Source of the DNA: Chitinophagaceae bacterium | GTDB taxonomy: Bacteria; Bacteroidota; Bacteroidia; Chitinophagales; Chitinophagaceae | Length of the DNA stretch: 64,000 nucleotides | Direction: 5' to 3' | Assembly: GCA_016702745.1 (NCBI GenBank) | Contig: JADJDJ010000003.1 | Coordinates: 186,001 to 250,000, forward strand | Shown here: piece by piece, positions 9,847 to 17,595 of the stretch | Layout: every line of letters starts with the position of its first letter | Position numbering within the stretch: the first letter of the stretch is position 1 | Translations under genes and position numbers: made by a program | Notes under the pieces: model-generated | The model's database searches: none | What the model was told of the DNA's origin: nothing | Seen by the model: the letters and a program-made list of their open reading frames with translations, nothing else

Positions 9847-11103
9847 TCATGCCTTGAGCAGGAAATTTCCAATCATGCATTCCAGGCAACGTTTGTGACT
9901 ACAATATTCATTCTTGAGTTCTGTAATGGCCTGGCTGTCGTATCCATTGCTGTTCTTTACTCCCATCCTTCGAAAGCCCTGTGTGATGCTGTTGTTCTCT
10001 GCTGTACTCCCTTCCAAAAGGTCCATCGCTTTTTGTTTCATCACCTGATCCTGATGATACTGACCATAAGCAAATAACAATGGCACGATAGCGTTGATGA
10101 GTAAGCTATCGGTCATTACTGCACCCAATCTTTTTTCCCGGTAACGGGTGGCTTCTCCAAACCGATAATGATAGTGCCAGTAATCATTGGCAAATACATC
10201 AAAGAGCTCCCTTAATGCACTGGCATCTGACGCATCTCTGATCCGGGAAAAAAGATGGGTTGTTTTATGCATCAATGCGGCCAGTTGGGCCAACCTTAGT
10301 GTGGGAAAATTACCGGGTCGCATTCTTAAAAAATAAACCGGCTGGTTGACTGGTTTCAGCCGGTACTTCTCCCGGAAGAAATGGTATTCCCGCTGCAATA
10401 ATGAATAATAGTCATCACCTGAAATTTTCTCACGGAGCAAACCGGCCTGTCCCATGAATAATGATTCCAACTGGATCAACTGTGAACGATGTCTGGCCAG
10501 CAGGGGCAATGATAAAGATTTCGCCATTTCTTCAAAGGGAGCCATATTGACTCTTGAACCAAAATTTCTGGCGATAATCCACCAGCAGGTCTCTTCCCAG
10601 TTCCCTTTATTTTCTTCCAGGTATTTTAATACCACAGCTGATTTTCTTTGCAGTCTTTCTGCCACAAGCCGGTCCTTCCAGCTTTGCCAGTGAATTTCCT
10701 CCACCCTGGTCATCATTTTTTCACAGGGAATAAAGGAGGTCTGATTCATCAGTCCTTCAAATTTTTCCAGCAAGACTTTAGGTACGCGGTTTTCCAGTTC
10801 CAATACAGGTACTCCGTTTTGCTCTGCATCATGTTTCCAGACCACATGTAAAATCACATTATCAAAATTGCGGTCATGCTGATGCTGGTGCCGGTACCAG
10901 TCGCTGGTACGCAGGTGGAGTTCAATATTTCCGGCCCAGGTCGTTTGCCTGATCCGGACACGGGCTTGTTTGAAATCGGGTCCCTGATCCAGATTGTAAG
11001 TACCGGTGGCAATCACTTTCAAAGGCTCCCCTGATACAGTAACCAGTTCATTGGGATTGTAATACTGTTTCTGCCAGATAAAATGCAGTAGCTTCTCGTT
11101 CAT
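9847..11103 (-). CDS. DUF2851 family protein
   Basis: A 418-residue protein matching the Bacteroidota family DUF2851: it begins MNEKLLHFIWQKQYYN, contains GPDFKQARVRI and GNIELHLRTSDWYRHQH, and ends with a conserved cysteine cluster NEYCSHKRCLECMIG. The function is unknown. The GNIELH...DWY pattern has been likened to nuclease-like folds, but that is an inference I cannot test here. A 233-base repeat-rich gap separates it from maf upstream. Confidence 0.85.
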   Translation of the reverse strand: MNEKLLHFIWQKQYYNPNELVTVSGEPLKVIATGTYNLDQGPDFKQARVRIRQTTWAGNIELHLRTSDWYRHQHQHDRNFDNVILHVVWKHDAEQNGVPVLELENRVPKVLLEKFEGLMNQTSFIPCEKMMTRVEEIHWQSWKDRLVAERLQRKSAVVLKYLEENKGNWEETCWWIIARNFGSRVNMAPFEEMAKSLSLPLLARHRSQLIQLESLFMGQAGLLREKISGDDYYSLLQREYHFFREKYRLKPVNQPVYFLRMRPGNFPTLRLAQLAALMHKTTHLFSRIRDASDASALRELFDVFANDYWHYHYRFGEATRYREKRLGAVMTDSLLINAIVPLLFAYGQYHQDQVMKQKAMDLLEGSTAENNSITQGFRRMGVKNSNGYDSQAITELKNEYCSHKRCLECMIGNFLLKA

Positions 11104-11170
11104 CTTGAAATGAATAAGTAATTAAACAAAAGGAACAGGAAGAAGTCTGCAGACTGACTGTAACTCTACA

Positions 11171-11193
11171 CCCTTCGACAAGCTCAGGGTGAC
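11171..11193. repeat. Short dispersed repeat CCCTTCGACAAGCTCAGGG
   Basis: A near-palindromic intergenic sequence followed by TGAC. Its ends (CCCT/AGGG) are complementary around a TCGACAAGCT centre. This wording is one of the commonest REP-like elements in bacterial genomes from general knowledge. Only one copy was noticed in the window. Confidence 0.7.
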
Positions 11194-11202
11194 AAGCCTC
11201 TG

Positions 11203-11262
11203 ACCTGACTGCCGACTGATGACTGTCGACTGTCGACTGGTGACTGCCGACTGCCCCTCCCG
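11203..11262. repeat. GACTG-type heptamer cluster 2
   Basis: About eight units drawn from GACTGCC, GACTGAT, GACTGTC and GACTGGT run almost without spacers in the gap between maf and the DUF2851 gene. The pattern is the same as in clusters 1, 3 and 5. Confidence 0.8.
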
Positions 11263-11336
11263 TTCCATTTACAACCCGAAGCTATCAGGCATTAAAATAC
11301 TGACAAGGTGAAATAACACAGCAAAAGATGTTTTTT

Positions 11337-11900
11337 TCAACCGTTGATCCGGTGTAATTCACGGACAACTCGGCTGACGGGAAGCCCCATGACGTTGTAG
11401 AAATCGCCATGGATGGATTTGATCCCCACTACACCGATCCATTCCTGGATAGCATAGGCACCGGCTTTATCGTAAGGTTTGTATTTGTCTACATAAAATT
11501 CAATTTCCTGCTCACTGATCGGATGAAACTCCACTTCAGTCACATCTGCAAAGGAAATTTCTACTTCCCCTTTTCTGATCACCACACCCGTAACTACCCG
11601 GTGTTTTTCTCCGGAGAGGGCCAGCAACATACTAACCGCATCTTCCCGGTGAACGGGTTTACCAATGATATGATCACCCAGCACCACAATGGTATCGGCT
11701 GCAAGTACTGTTTTATCTGCTGCAATTTCCTGTACAGCCAGGGCCTTGTTGCGGGCAATATAAACGGCTACTTCCTCCGGAGCAATGCCGGGAGGGAAAT
11801 GTTCATCCGTTTCCTTTACAATAATTTCAAATGGTATTTCGGCCCATTCCAGTAATTGTTTGCGCCTGGGTGATTGAGAGGCCAGTACGATTGTATTCAT
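11337..11900 (-). CDS. Maf-like nucleotide pyrophosphatase
   Basis: A 187-residue Maf/YhdE-like protein that hydrolyses non-canonical or surplus nucleoside triphosphates. It has the opening ASQSPRRKQLL at residues 7-17, ETDEHFPPG, the catalytic block AADTIVVLGDHIIGKP near residue 67, and the C-terminal YDKAGAYAIQE. Its ATG overlaps the stop of the UbiA gene by four bases (ATGA), so the two are translationally coupled. Confidence 0.92.
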   Translation of the reverse strand: MNTIVLASQSPRRKQLLEWAEIPFEIIVKETDEHFPPGIAPEEVAVYIARNKALAVQEIAADKTVLAADTIVVLGDHIIGKPVHREDAVSMLLALSGEKHRVVTGVVIRKGEVEISFADVTEVEFHPISEQEIEFYVDKYKPYDKAGAYAIQEWIGVVGIKSIHGDFYNVMGLPVSRVVRELHRING

Positions 11901-12820
11901 AGATAATAATAAAAAAAGACCATGGAGAGAATACCGGTCAGCATCACCAGTTTGGTAAGGGTACTCAGCCGGTGAAAATCTTCGGGTTTTTGGCTTTTTT
12001 TGAGTTTGAATAAAATAATCAGGAGTGGAAAAATAATGGCCGGAATACTAAAAGCAATTCCCAGCCACCAGTTAAACTGCATCACATAAACCTGCAGGAT
12101 CAGCAATACAGCAATGATGACCACCAGCCATACTGCGACATATACTTTGGTTACATTGATTCCCCATACAATGGGCATGGTTCTGCATCCATATCGGGCA
12201 TCCCCTGGCATGTCTTCCATATCTTTAATCGCCTCTCTCACCAATGAAATGATAAATGCAAAGCCGGCATAGAGAATGGCCAGGCGGAAAAACCGGTAAT
12301 GTTCTCCTGTAAATGCACTTGATAAATCCAGTTTGGAAAAGAAAATGATGAGGATGGTCCAGGCAGTAAGCAGGGAGATTACAATATTACCGGTCAGCAG
12401 ACTTTTTTTGAAATTGGTTGAATAAAACCAAAGTAATACCACACAAAATACATTGGCCAGGATCAGGTACCATTTTTGTAAAAAGGGCACAGCAAGTACG
12501 GTTAAGATAATGCCTCCGCCACTGAGCATAAAATGCCAGGCAATGGCCCAGCGCCGGTGGATCAGTTTATCCACCACCATTTTTTTGGGCTTATTCACCT
12601 CATCAATATTGATATCAAAATAATCGTTGATGATATACCCCGCCGCCGCAATAAAAAGAGAAGCAAATAACAAAAGTAAAAAACGGGTCAAATCTCCATC
12701 CGGCACATGGCCACGATACAGCGGATAATAAATACAGAATTGAAACAGTAACTGGGTCAGCGCCATGAAAATGAGATTGGGCAGTCGGACCAGCCGTAAA
12801 AAAGCGACGATCAATCTCAT
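11897..12820 (-). CDS. UbiA family prenyltransferase (geranylgeranylglycerol-phosphate synthase-like)
   Basis: A 307-residue membrane prenyltransferase with about eight to nine TM helices. The Mg-binding motif NDYFDINIDEVNKPKK is near residue 65, and a second Asp motif, KDMEDMPGDARYG, lies near residue 200. In Bacteroidota this gene is conserved between a KdsC-like phosphatase and maf. It is often annotated as a geranylgeranylglycerol-phosphate geranylgeranyltransferase, but the real lipid acceptor in bacteria of this group is not settled. Confidence 0.88.
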   Translation of the reverse strand: MRLIVAFLRLVRLPNLIFMALTQLLFQFCIYYPLYRGHVPDGDLTRFLLLLFASLFIAAAGYIINDYFDINIDEVNKPKKMVVDKLIHRRWAIAWHFMLSGGGIILTVLAVPFLQKWYLILANVFCVVLLWFYSTNFKKSLLTGNIVISLLTAWTILIIFFSKLDLSSAFTGEHYRFFRLAILYAGFAFIISLVREAIKDMEDMPGDARYGCRTMPIVWGINVTKVYVAVWLVVIIAVLLILQVYVMQFNWWLGIAFSIPAIIFPLLIILFKLKKSQKPEDFHRLSTLTKLVMLTGILSMVFFYYYL

Positions 12821-12894
12821 GCAGGAAATTTATGGAAAGATAGGGATTAGTTGGGGATTAGATATTGAGGGATTGGGGATTAGGATATTAAGAT

Positions 12895-12944
12895 ATTGAG
12901 ATATTAGGATATTGAGTTCTAAGGAGCGACCTGCAAACTGATAG
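12895..12944. repeat. 50-bp composite intergenic repeat, copy B
   Basis: Second copy of the repeat at 7252-7301, 44 of 50 identical. It is preceded by further GATATTAGG-like units from about 12850 and followed by GACTG heptamers to 12984. It fills most of the gap between the HAD phosphatase and UbiA genes. Confidence 0.85.
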
Positions 12945-12984
12945 ACTGAAGACTGTAGACTGTATACTGCGGACTGTCGACTGC
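12941..12984. repeat. GACTG-type heptamer cluster 3
   Basis: Units such as GACTGAA, GACTGTA, GACTGTC and variants follow repeat copy B directly and end at the stop codon region of the HAD phosphatase gene. Confidence 0.75.
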
Positions 12985-13505
12985 TACCTCGAAGCCACAT
13001 TCTCCGAATACTCCCAGTGCCCGTTGAGCTTCATTACTTTTTCAATCACTTCCCGCACACAGGTTTCACCTCCTTTGAACGGTGAAATATAATGAACCGC
13101 TTCTTTCACTTCGGTAACGGCATCAGCCGGACAACAGGAAACACCGGCATATTGTAAGGCGGGTAAATCGGGAAGATCATCTCCCATGTATAAGACCTGT
13201 TCTCTTTTGAGTTTTTTGCCGGTTACAAATTCTGTAAGTAATTGCTTTTTATCCAGGACCGACATATTCACATCCTTCACTCCCAGTTTCTCTAATCGAT
13301 CCTGTACTTCCGGTGAGTGCCCGCCGGAAATGATTTTGATGCGGTAACCCTTCTTCAATGCCATCTGCAGGGCAAAACCATCTTTGATATTCATTCTCCT
13401 GGCCTGTAATCCACCATCGAGTACTAATACAGTACCATCTGTGAGCACCCCGTCCACATCAAAGACAAAGGCCGTAACCGGTTTAAATAATTCCAGGATA
13501 TTCAT
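12984..13505 (-). CDS. KdsC-like HAD phosphatase
   Basis: A 173-residue HAD-superfamily phosphatase of the KdsC type. Motif I FDVDGVLTDG (residues 15-24) supplies the nucleophile and acid Asp; motif II is KIISGG, and motif III is LYMGDDLPDLPAL. KdsC removes phosphate from KDO 8-phosphate for lipopolysaccharide; no other KDO gene is nearby, so the substrate is inferred from the family. It belongs to a conserved Bacteroidota neighbourhood with DUF2520, UbiA and Maf. Confidence 0.88.
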   Translation of the reverse strand: MNILELFKPVTAFVFDVDGVLTDGTVLVLDGGLQARRMNIKDGFALQMALKKGYRIKIISGGHSPEVQDRLEKLGVKDVNMSVLDKKQLLTEFVTGKKLKREQVLYMGDDLPDLPALQYAGVSCCPADAVTEVKEAVHYISPFKGGETCVREVIEKVMKLNGHWEYSENVASR

Positions 13506-13522
13506 CGTATCAACTAAACATT

Positions 13523-13574
13523 CATTTTAAATATCTCAACCCCTCAACAACTCAACTTCTCAACCTCTCAACCA
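13523..13574. repeat. CTCAAC-type simple repeat
   Basis: The gap between IscX and the phosphatase gene consists of irregular units such as CTCAACCCCT, CTCAACAA, CTCAACTT and CTCAACCT. A looser version (TCAAC, TTCAACATT) occurs at 23330-23412. It looks like replication-slippage sequence with no coding potential. Confidence 0.6.
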
Positions 13575-13576
13575 AC

Positions 13577-13816
13577 TCACTTCTGACTATCCCTCCACTC
13601 ATATACCCAACTGCTCTGAATCATTTCCAGGTGACCTTCATTGCTTTCTTCCCTGGTGCCGGTAAAACCGGGTATCTGTAATACCCACTCCAGCAGATCG
13701 GTAAAACGGATCCGGTAAATCTTTCCTTCATTGAATTCATCCCCAAAACGCTCATAGAGCTTGAGGGCAATATCTTCATAATCGTTCCAATGTATGGGGG
13801 GTTCGAATTGAGACAT
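13577..13816 (-). CDS. iscX: Fe-S cluster assembly protein IscX
   Basis: A 79-residue acidic protein of the IscX/YfhJ family. The opening IHWNDYEDIALKLYERF and the central YRIRFTDLLEWVLQI are diagnostic, with the typical C-terminal tryptophan segment. IscX modulates cluster assembly by IscS/IscU and binds iron. It lies next to a 2Fe-2S ferredoxin, as in the isc operon, but iscS, iscU and hscAB are not in this window. Confidence 0.9.
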   Translation of the reverse strand: MSQFEPPIHWNDYEDIALKLYERFGDEFNEGKIYRIRFTDLLEWVLQIPGFTGTREESNEGHLEMIQSSWVYEWRDSQK

Positions 13817-13889
13817 GTTTGTTTTTTTTAAGCTGAATGCAGTGATACCAGATATGAAAATTCACGCTGTTCAGCTATGAAATATTTTC

Positions 13890-14225
13890 TTATTCTCCTA
13901 AGAATTGGGTCTGATCAGGCAAAGTTACTTCAATTAAACCAGTACCATCCAGCAAAAGGGACTGACAACCCAGTCTGGAATTCAGTTTGGGACTGATGGC
14001 CCGGTCAATAAAATCTTCTTCCCGGTCTGATAACTCATCAATATGTTCCATCCCCTTTTCAATATATAAATGACAGGTGGTGCAGGCGCAAACTCCTCCG
14101 CAATTGTGATGGAGGTCGATATCATTGGTGAGTGCAATTTCCAGCAGACTTTGCCCGGGTTCCACCTGTTCCAGTGTAACGGGCTCCAGTCCTTTCTGTT
14201 CAAAATTAAATTTTACAGTGTACAT
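13890..14225 (-). CDS. 2Fe-2S ferredoxin
   Basis: A 111-residue adrenodoxin/Isc-type ferredoxin. The cluster ligands are in HNCGGVCACTTCH (residues about 40-52, spacing CX5CX2C), with the fourth Cys in SRLGCQSLLL near residue 88. It transfers electrons, probably in Fe-S cluster assembly given its neighbour IscX. It lies between DUF2520 and iscX in a same-strand run. Confidence 0.92.
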   Translation of the reverse strand: MYTVKFNFEQKGLEPVTLEQVEPGQSLLEIALTNDIDLHHNCGGVCACTTCHLYIEKGMEHIDELSDREEDFIDRAISPKLNSRLGCQSLLLDGTGLIEVTLPDQTQFLGE

Positions 14226-14341
14226 CTCTTCTTGCTTGTTATTTTTCAGATCCGGGCTTTACTTCATACCTGAAACTGCCCGGGGCGCTGCAAAAATAGT
14301 GGTAAATAGAGCAGGGGATTTACTCGTTTGGTAAAAAGACG

Positions 14342-15100
14342 TCAGGGCTGCTGAATACTTTCCGTCATCAACAGATAGATATTCCTGAGTTTTGGATGCG
14401 TATTCAGGATCTCCAGGTGTTTTTCGATGGTTTCCTTATCATGCCGTACGGCCGGACCGGTGAGGGCCTCGGAGGGGCTGTGCTGGCGGAGGCGCATAGC
14501 CGTTTCTTCAATCAGTGGCTGAAGCAATTTGAAATCAAGTCCCTCTTTGTTACAATATTCAGCTGCCAGCTGATAAAGATGGTTGGTAAAATTATTAACC
14601 ACCACGGCAGCTACATGCAATTTGGCCCGGTGATCATCACCGGCCACTCCCACCTGTTCCCGGGAAATAGATGCAGCCAGGCTCTGTAACCGGCTCTTGG
14701 TATAGGCATCAATTCCATCTACAAAAAGAGGAATTTCAGTGATCGTGCCAATATCCTTGCTCAAACTTTGCAATGGATACAGGACCCCATAATGTTCTGA
14801 CACATTCTTCAATATGTCCATTGGCACCGAGGCTGCTGTATGTACCACGATCTTTCCGGGCACACGAAGGTCATCGGCTACGTCATCAATTGACCGGTCA
14901 TCCACCGCAATGATATAGAGGTCTGCATTTTTCTGTATCATGCTTTTGTAATTCGTGGACTCTGAATCCAATTCATAGGCCAGTTCTGAAGCGGCACTGG
15001 CATTCCTGCTATACAATTGCACGATTGTATGTCCTGCAGCTTTTAATTTTCTGCCCAGCACAGCTGCCACATTTCCCGAACCGATCATAACGATATTCAT
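14342..15100 (-). CDS. DUF2520 / Rossmann-like oxidoreductase
   Basis: A 252-residue protein with an N-terminal NAD(P)-binding Rossmann domain (MIGSGNVAAVLGRKL, residues 5-19) and a C-terminal DUF2520 helical domain with AKLHVAAVVVNNFTNHLY and a final SEALTGPAVRHDKETIEKH. The architecture resembles F420-dependent or pyrroline-5-carboxylate-type reductases. The substrate is unknown. It is the first gene of the conserved minus-strand run to maf. Confidence 0.87.
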   Translation of the reverse strand: MNIVMIGSGNVAAVLGRKLKAAGHTIVQLYSRNASAASELAYELDSESTNYKSMIQKNADLYIIAVDDRSIDDVADDLRVPGKIVVHTAASVPMDILKNVSEHYGVLYPLQSLSKDIGTITEIPLFVDGIDAYTKSRLQSLAASISREQVGVAGDDHRAKLHVAAVVVNNFTNHLYQLAAEYCNKEGLDFKLLQPLIEETAMRLRQHSPSEALTGPAVRHDKETIEKHLEILNTHPKLRNIYLLMTESIQQP

Positions 15101-15188
15101 ACTTCCTCCTTCCTGTTTAATAAAACCGGTATTGAATAATACAGGATGAACCGGCTGCTATACGGGTCATACCTTTATTTTTGTACCA

Positions 15189-16031
15189 ATGAAATTGTCT
15201 CAAAGACTGGCCATTGGTTATATCAGGGCAAAATTCAAGCTTCTTTCCTCCATCTCCAAAAAGAAAGCGGCAAAGCAGGCATTTACCCTTTTTTGTACCC
15301 CCCAGCGCAGAAACCTGAAAAAGCCTCCCAAAATTTTTGAGGAGGCGGAATCCCTGCAACTGAAAGTGGAAGGGATCCTGGTAAAGGGCTGGCGCTGGAA
15401 CCATCCGGGGGCAAAAAAAGCCCTGATCATTCATGGATTTGAATCCTCCGTTGTCAACTTTGATCGCTATATCCGCCCCCTGATCAAAAAAGGTTATGAA
15501 GTACTGGCATTTGATGCCCCGGCTCATGGAAAAAGCGGTGGCAAAGAGATCACGGCCCCACTTTTCAAAAAAACAATTCAGGAAGTTTGTAAAACATTCG
15601 GACCGGTACAATCATTCATGGCCCATTCTTTTGGCGGACTGGCTGTATCCCTGGCGCTGGAGGAAATGAGTCATCATACCGATACCCGACTCGTACTCAT
15701 TGCACCAGCCACAGAAACCCTCACGGCCATCGATACTTTTTTCCGTTTCCTGAAACTGGATGATGCCGTCAGGACTGAATTTGATAAAATCATTATTAAG
15801 AAAGGCGGAGTCAGTCCAACCTGGTATTCCATCCGCAGGGCCATGCAGCATATCAGGGCCCGGGTTTTATGGATTCATGATGAGGAGGATGATACCACTC
15901 CGATTGAAGATGTACAAAAAGTGCAGGAAAAAAACTATCCGCAGATTCAGTTCGTAATTACAAGGGGACTGGGCCACCGGCGGATTTACCGGGAGAACAA
16001 AATCAGCAGACAGATTGTTGAGTTTTTATGA
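15189..16031 (+). CDS. Alpha/beta hydrolase
   Basis: A 280-residue alpha/beta hydrolase. HGFESSVVNFDRY is the oxyanion-side loop, the nucleophile serine sits in MAHSFGGLAVSLA near residue 146, the acid is probably in WIHDEEDDTTP, and the histidine in RGLGHRRIYR near the C-terminus. Family members are esterases, lipases or related; the substrate is unknown. Its stop overlaps the next gene's ATG by four bases, indicating coupled translation. Confidence 0.87.
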   Translation: MKLSQRLAIGYIRAKFKLLSSISKKKAAKQAFTLFCTPQRRNLKKPPKIFEEAESLQLKVEGILVKGWRWNHPGAKKALIIHGFESSVVNFDRYIRPLIKKGYEVLAFDAPAHGKSGGKEITAPLFKKTIQEVCKTFGPVQSFMAHSFGGLAVSLALEEMSHHTDTRLVLIAPATETLTAIDTFFRFLKLDDAVRTEFDKIIIKKGGVSPTWYSIRRAMQHIRARVLWIHDEEDDTTPIEDVQKVQEKNYPQIQFVITRGLGHRRIYRENKISRQIVEFL

Positions 16032-16753
16032 CCCGCATACTCGTTATATTATGTATGTTTATTTGCAGTAGTTCCTGCGGCAAAAAAGACATGCCCCCGG
16101 TTAACCAAAACAATATGGACAGTATTCCTTCCCCTGCCAATGGCAGGAAATATTATTACCTGGCCCTGGGAGATTCCTATACCATTGGCGAATCGGTTCC
16201 TATCGGAGAAAATTTCCCTAATCAGTCGGCCTTTTATTTCAAAACAGATAGTTTTTATCTCGATACCCGCATAATTGCCCGTACCGGTTGGACTACCGAA
16301 GAACTCGAAGCAGGCATCCTTGCAGCTGATGCGAACAGCCCTCTCCGGACTGAATATGATTATGTAAGTCTGCTGATTGGTGTCAATAACCAATACCGGG
16401 GCCGCAGCGTTGACAGCTATCGACCTGAATTTGAAAACCTCTTAAAAAAAGCCATCCGATATGCGGGTAACCGGCCTTCGAGAGTGGTTGTTTTATCTAT
16501 TCCCGACTGGGGGGTTACCCCTTTCGCAAGCGGACTGGACCGGAACCGGATTGCCGGGGAAATAGATGCCTATAATGCGGCCAATAAATCCATCAGCCAA
16601 ACCTATAATGTACAATATATAGATATCACTCCCTGGACCCGGGAAGCGGCCGTCGACCCTAGTTTGCTGGCTCCTGATGGTCTCCATCCCTCCGGTAAAG
16701 AATACCGGCGCTGGGCTGAAAGAGTGGCGCTCTGGATGCGGTCTGTTCGTTGA
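16028..16753 (+). CDS. SGNH/GDSL hydrolase lipoprotein
   Basis: A 241-residue SGNH-fold esterase. The nucleophile serine is in LALGDSYTIGE (about residue 50), block III reads LLIGVNNQYRG, and the catalytic Asp/His pair is in PDGLHPSG near residue 220. The N-terminus is hydrophobic with a cysteine at residue 17 (SSSC), so it is probably lipidated and periplasmic or outer-membrane-bound. Likely role: deacylation of a lipid or carbohydrate. It is coupled to the preceding alpha/beta hydrolase. Confidence 0.88.
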   Translation: MTRILVILCMFICSSSCGKKDMPPVNQNNMDSIPSPANGRKYYYLALGDSYTIGESVPIGENFPNQSAFYFKTDSFYLDTRIIARTGWTTEELEAGILAADANSPLRTEYDYVSLLIGVNNQYRGRSVDSYRPEFENLLKKAIRYAGNRPSRVVVLSIPDWGVTPFASGLDRNRIAGEIDAYNAANKSISQTYNVQYIDITPWTREAAVDPSLLAPDGLHPSGKEYRRWAERVALWMRSVR

Positions 16754-17353
16754 TCAGCGACAGCCTCCATTATAAATATGAAAGATATCGTTCAGGTAAT
16801 TTCTGTTCCTGCGCAAGGCTTTCCGGATCTGACCGTTTTTCAGATCGATCAAAGCAACTGCTTTCGGACAATCTTTGACAAAACGAATAATGTCTTTTTG
16901 ACCTGCCAGTGGCACGAGATCCCCATCTTCTCCAACCTGCACATAATGAAAACAGGAGGGCCTTTCGCGAAAAGTAGTAACCCCGGTTCTGCTGTTGGTT
17001 GAAGATACCGTCACCATTTCTTCCGTATAATAAACATTGAGTTTGCCGCTGATAATTCTTTTGGCATAATTTGCTCCTACCTGACCATAATATTGTCCGT
17101 TATAAAAATATCCCCGAGTATCCTTGATGCGGTATTTCTCCCCATCTACTTTTATTTGGTCTTTTACTACCAGTCCGGATTTCCAACTGATTTCATCACC
17201 ATATATTTTCTTTCCATCCTTTAACAACACATATCCCCTCCCGCTTCCTTCTTCAGATTTATCATAATAATTAAATGCCCCGCAGTGGATCTTATTAATC
17301 TTCGCACTGCCGGCAGCAAGGATCATAAAAAGGGCCAAAACGGCCAGGCTCAT
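16754..17353 (-). CDS. Hypothetical secreted protein
   Basis: A 199-residue protein with an N-terminal signal (MSLAVLALFMILAAGSAK) and a soluble domain rich in Tyr, Lys and Gly, with paired strands such as GYVLLKDGKKIYGDEISW. Three cysteines are present after the signal (IHCGAF, PSCFHY, KDCPKA) and one at the extreme C-terminus. The ATG at 17353 is preferred over a TTG one codon upstream. It converges with the SGNH gene with no gap. No family recognised. Confidence 0.7.
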   Translation of the reverse strand: MSLAVLALFMILAAGSAKINKIHCGAFNYYDKSEEGSGRGYVLLKDGKKIYGDEISWKSGLVVKDQIKVDGEKYRIKDTRGYFYNGQYYGQVGANYAKRIISGKLNVYYTEEMVTVSSTNSRTGVTTFRERPSCFHYVQVGEDGDLVPLAGQKDIIRFVKDCPKAVALIDLKNGQIRKALRRNRNYLNDIFHIYNGGCR

Positions 17354-17373
17354 CAAGTGTTGATGCTTATATT

Positions 17374-17541
17374 TCAGATCGGTGTTTTAAGGTTCCTGTA
17401 TTTCGATAATAACAGATTGAAGCCAATAGCGATTCCATAGCCAGCGGAATAAACCAGAATATCCAGCCAGTCGGCCGTTCCCGGCATCAGTCCTGTTTTT
17501 TGTAACCACTCGGTAACTACTAACATGAGCCAACCGGCCAT
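17374..17541 (-). CDS. Small membrane protein (55 aa)
   Basis: From the ATG at 17541 the frame encodes two hydrophobic segments (MAGWLMLVVTEWLQ and ILVYSAGYGIAIGFNLLL) and a basic tail ending KYRNLKTPI. Coding-like sequence (KKWDNEPKLFWL) continues in frame about 12 codons upstream but has no ATG before a stop, so the true start is uncertain. It lies 54 bases from the divergent topA start. No family recognised. Confidence 0.5.
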   Translation of the reverse strand: MAGWLMLVVTEWLQKTGLMPGTADWLDILVYSAGYGIAIGFNLLLSKYRNLKTPI

Positions 17542-17595
17542 CAGCCAGAACAGTTTTGGTTCGTTATCCCATTTTTTTATAAGTTACTACCCATT

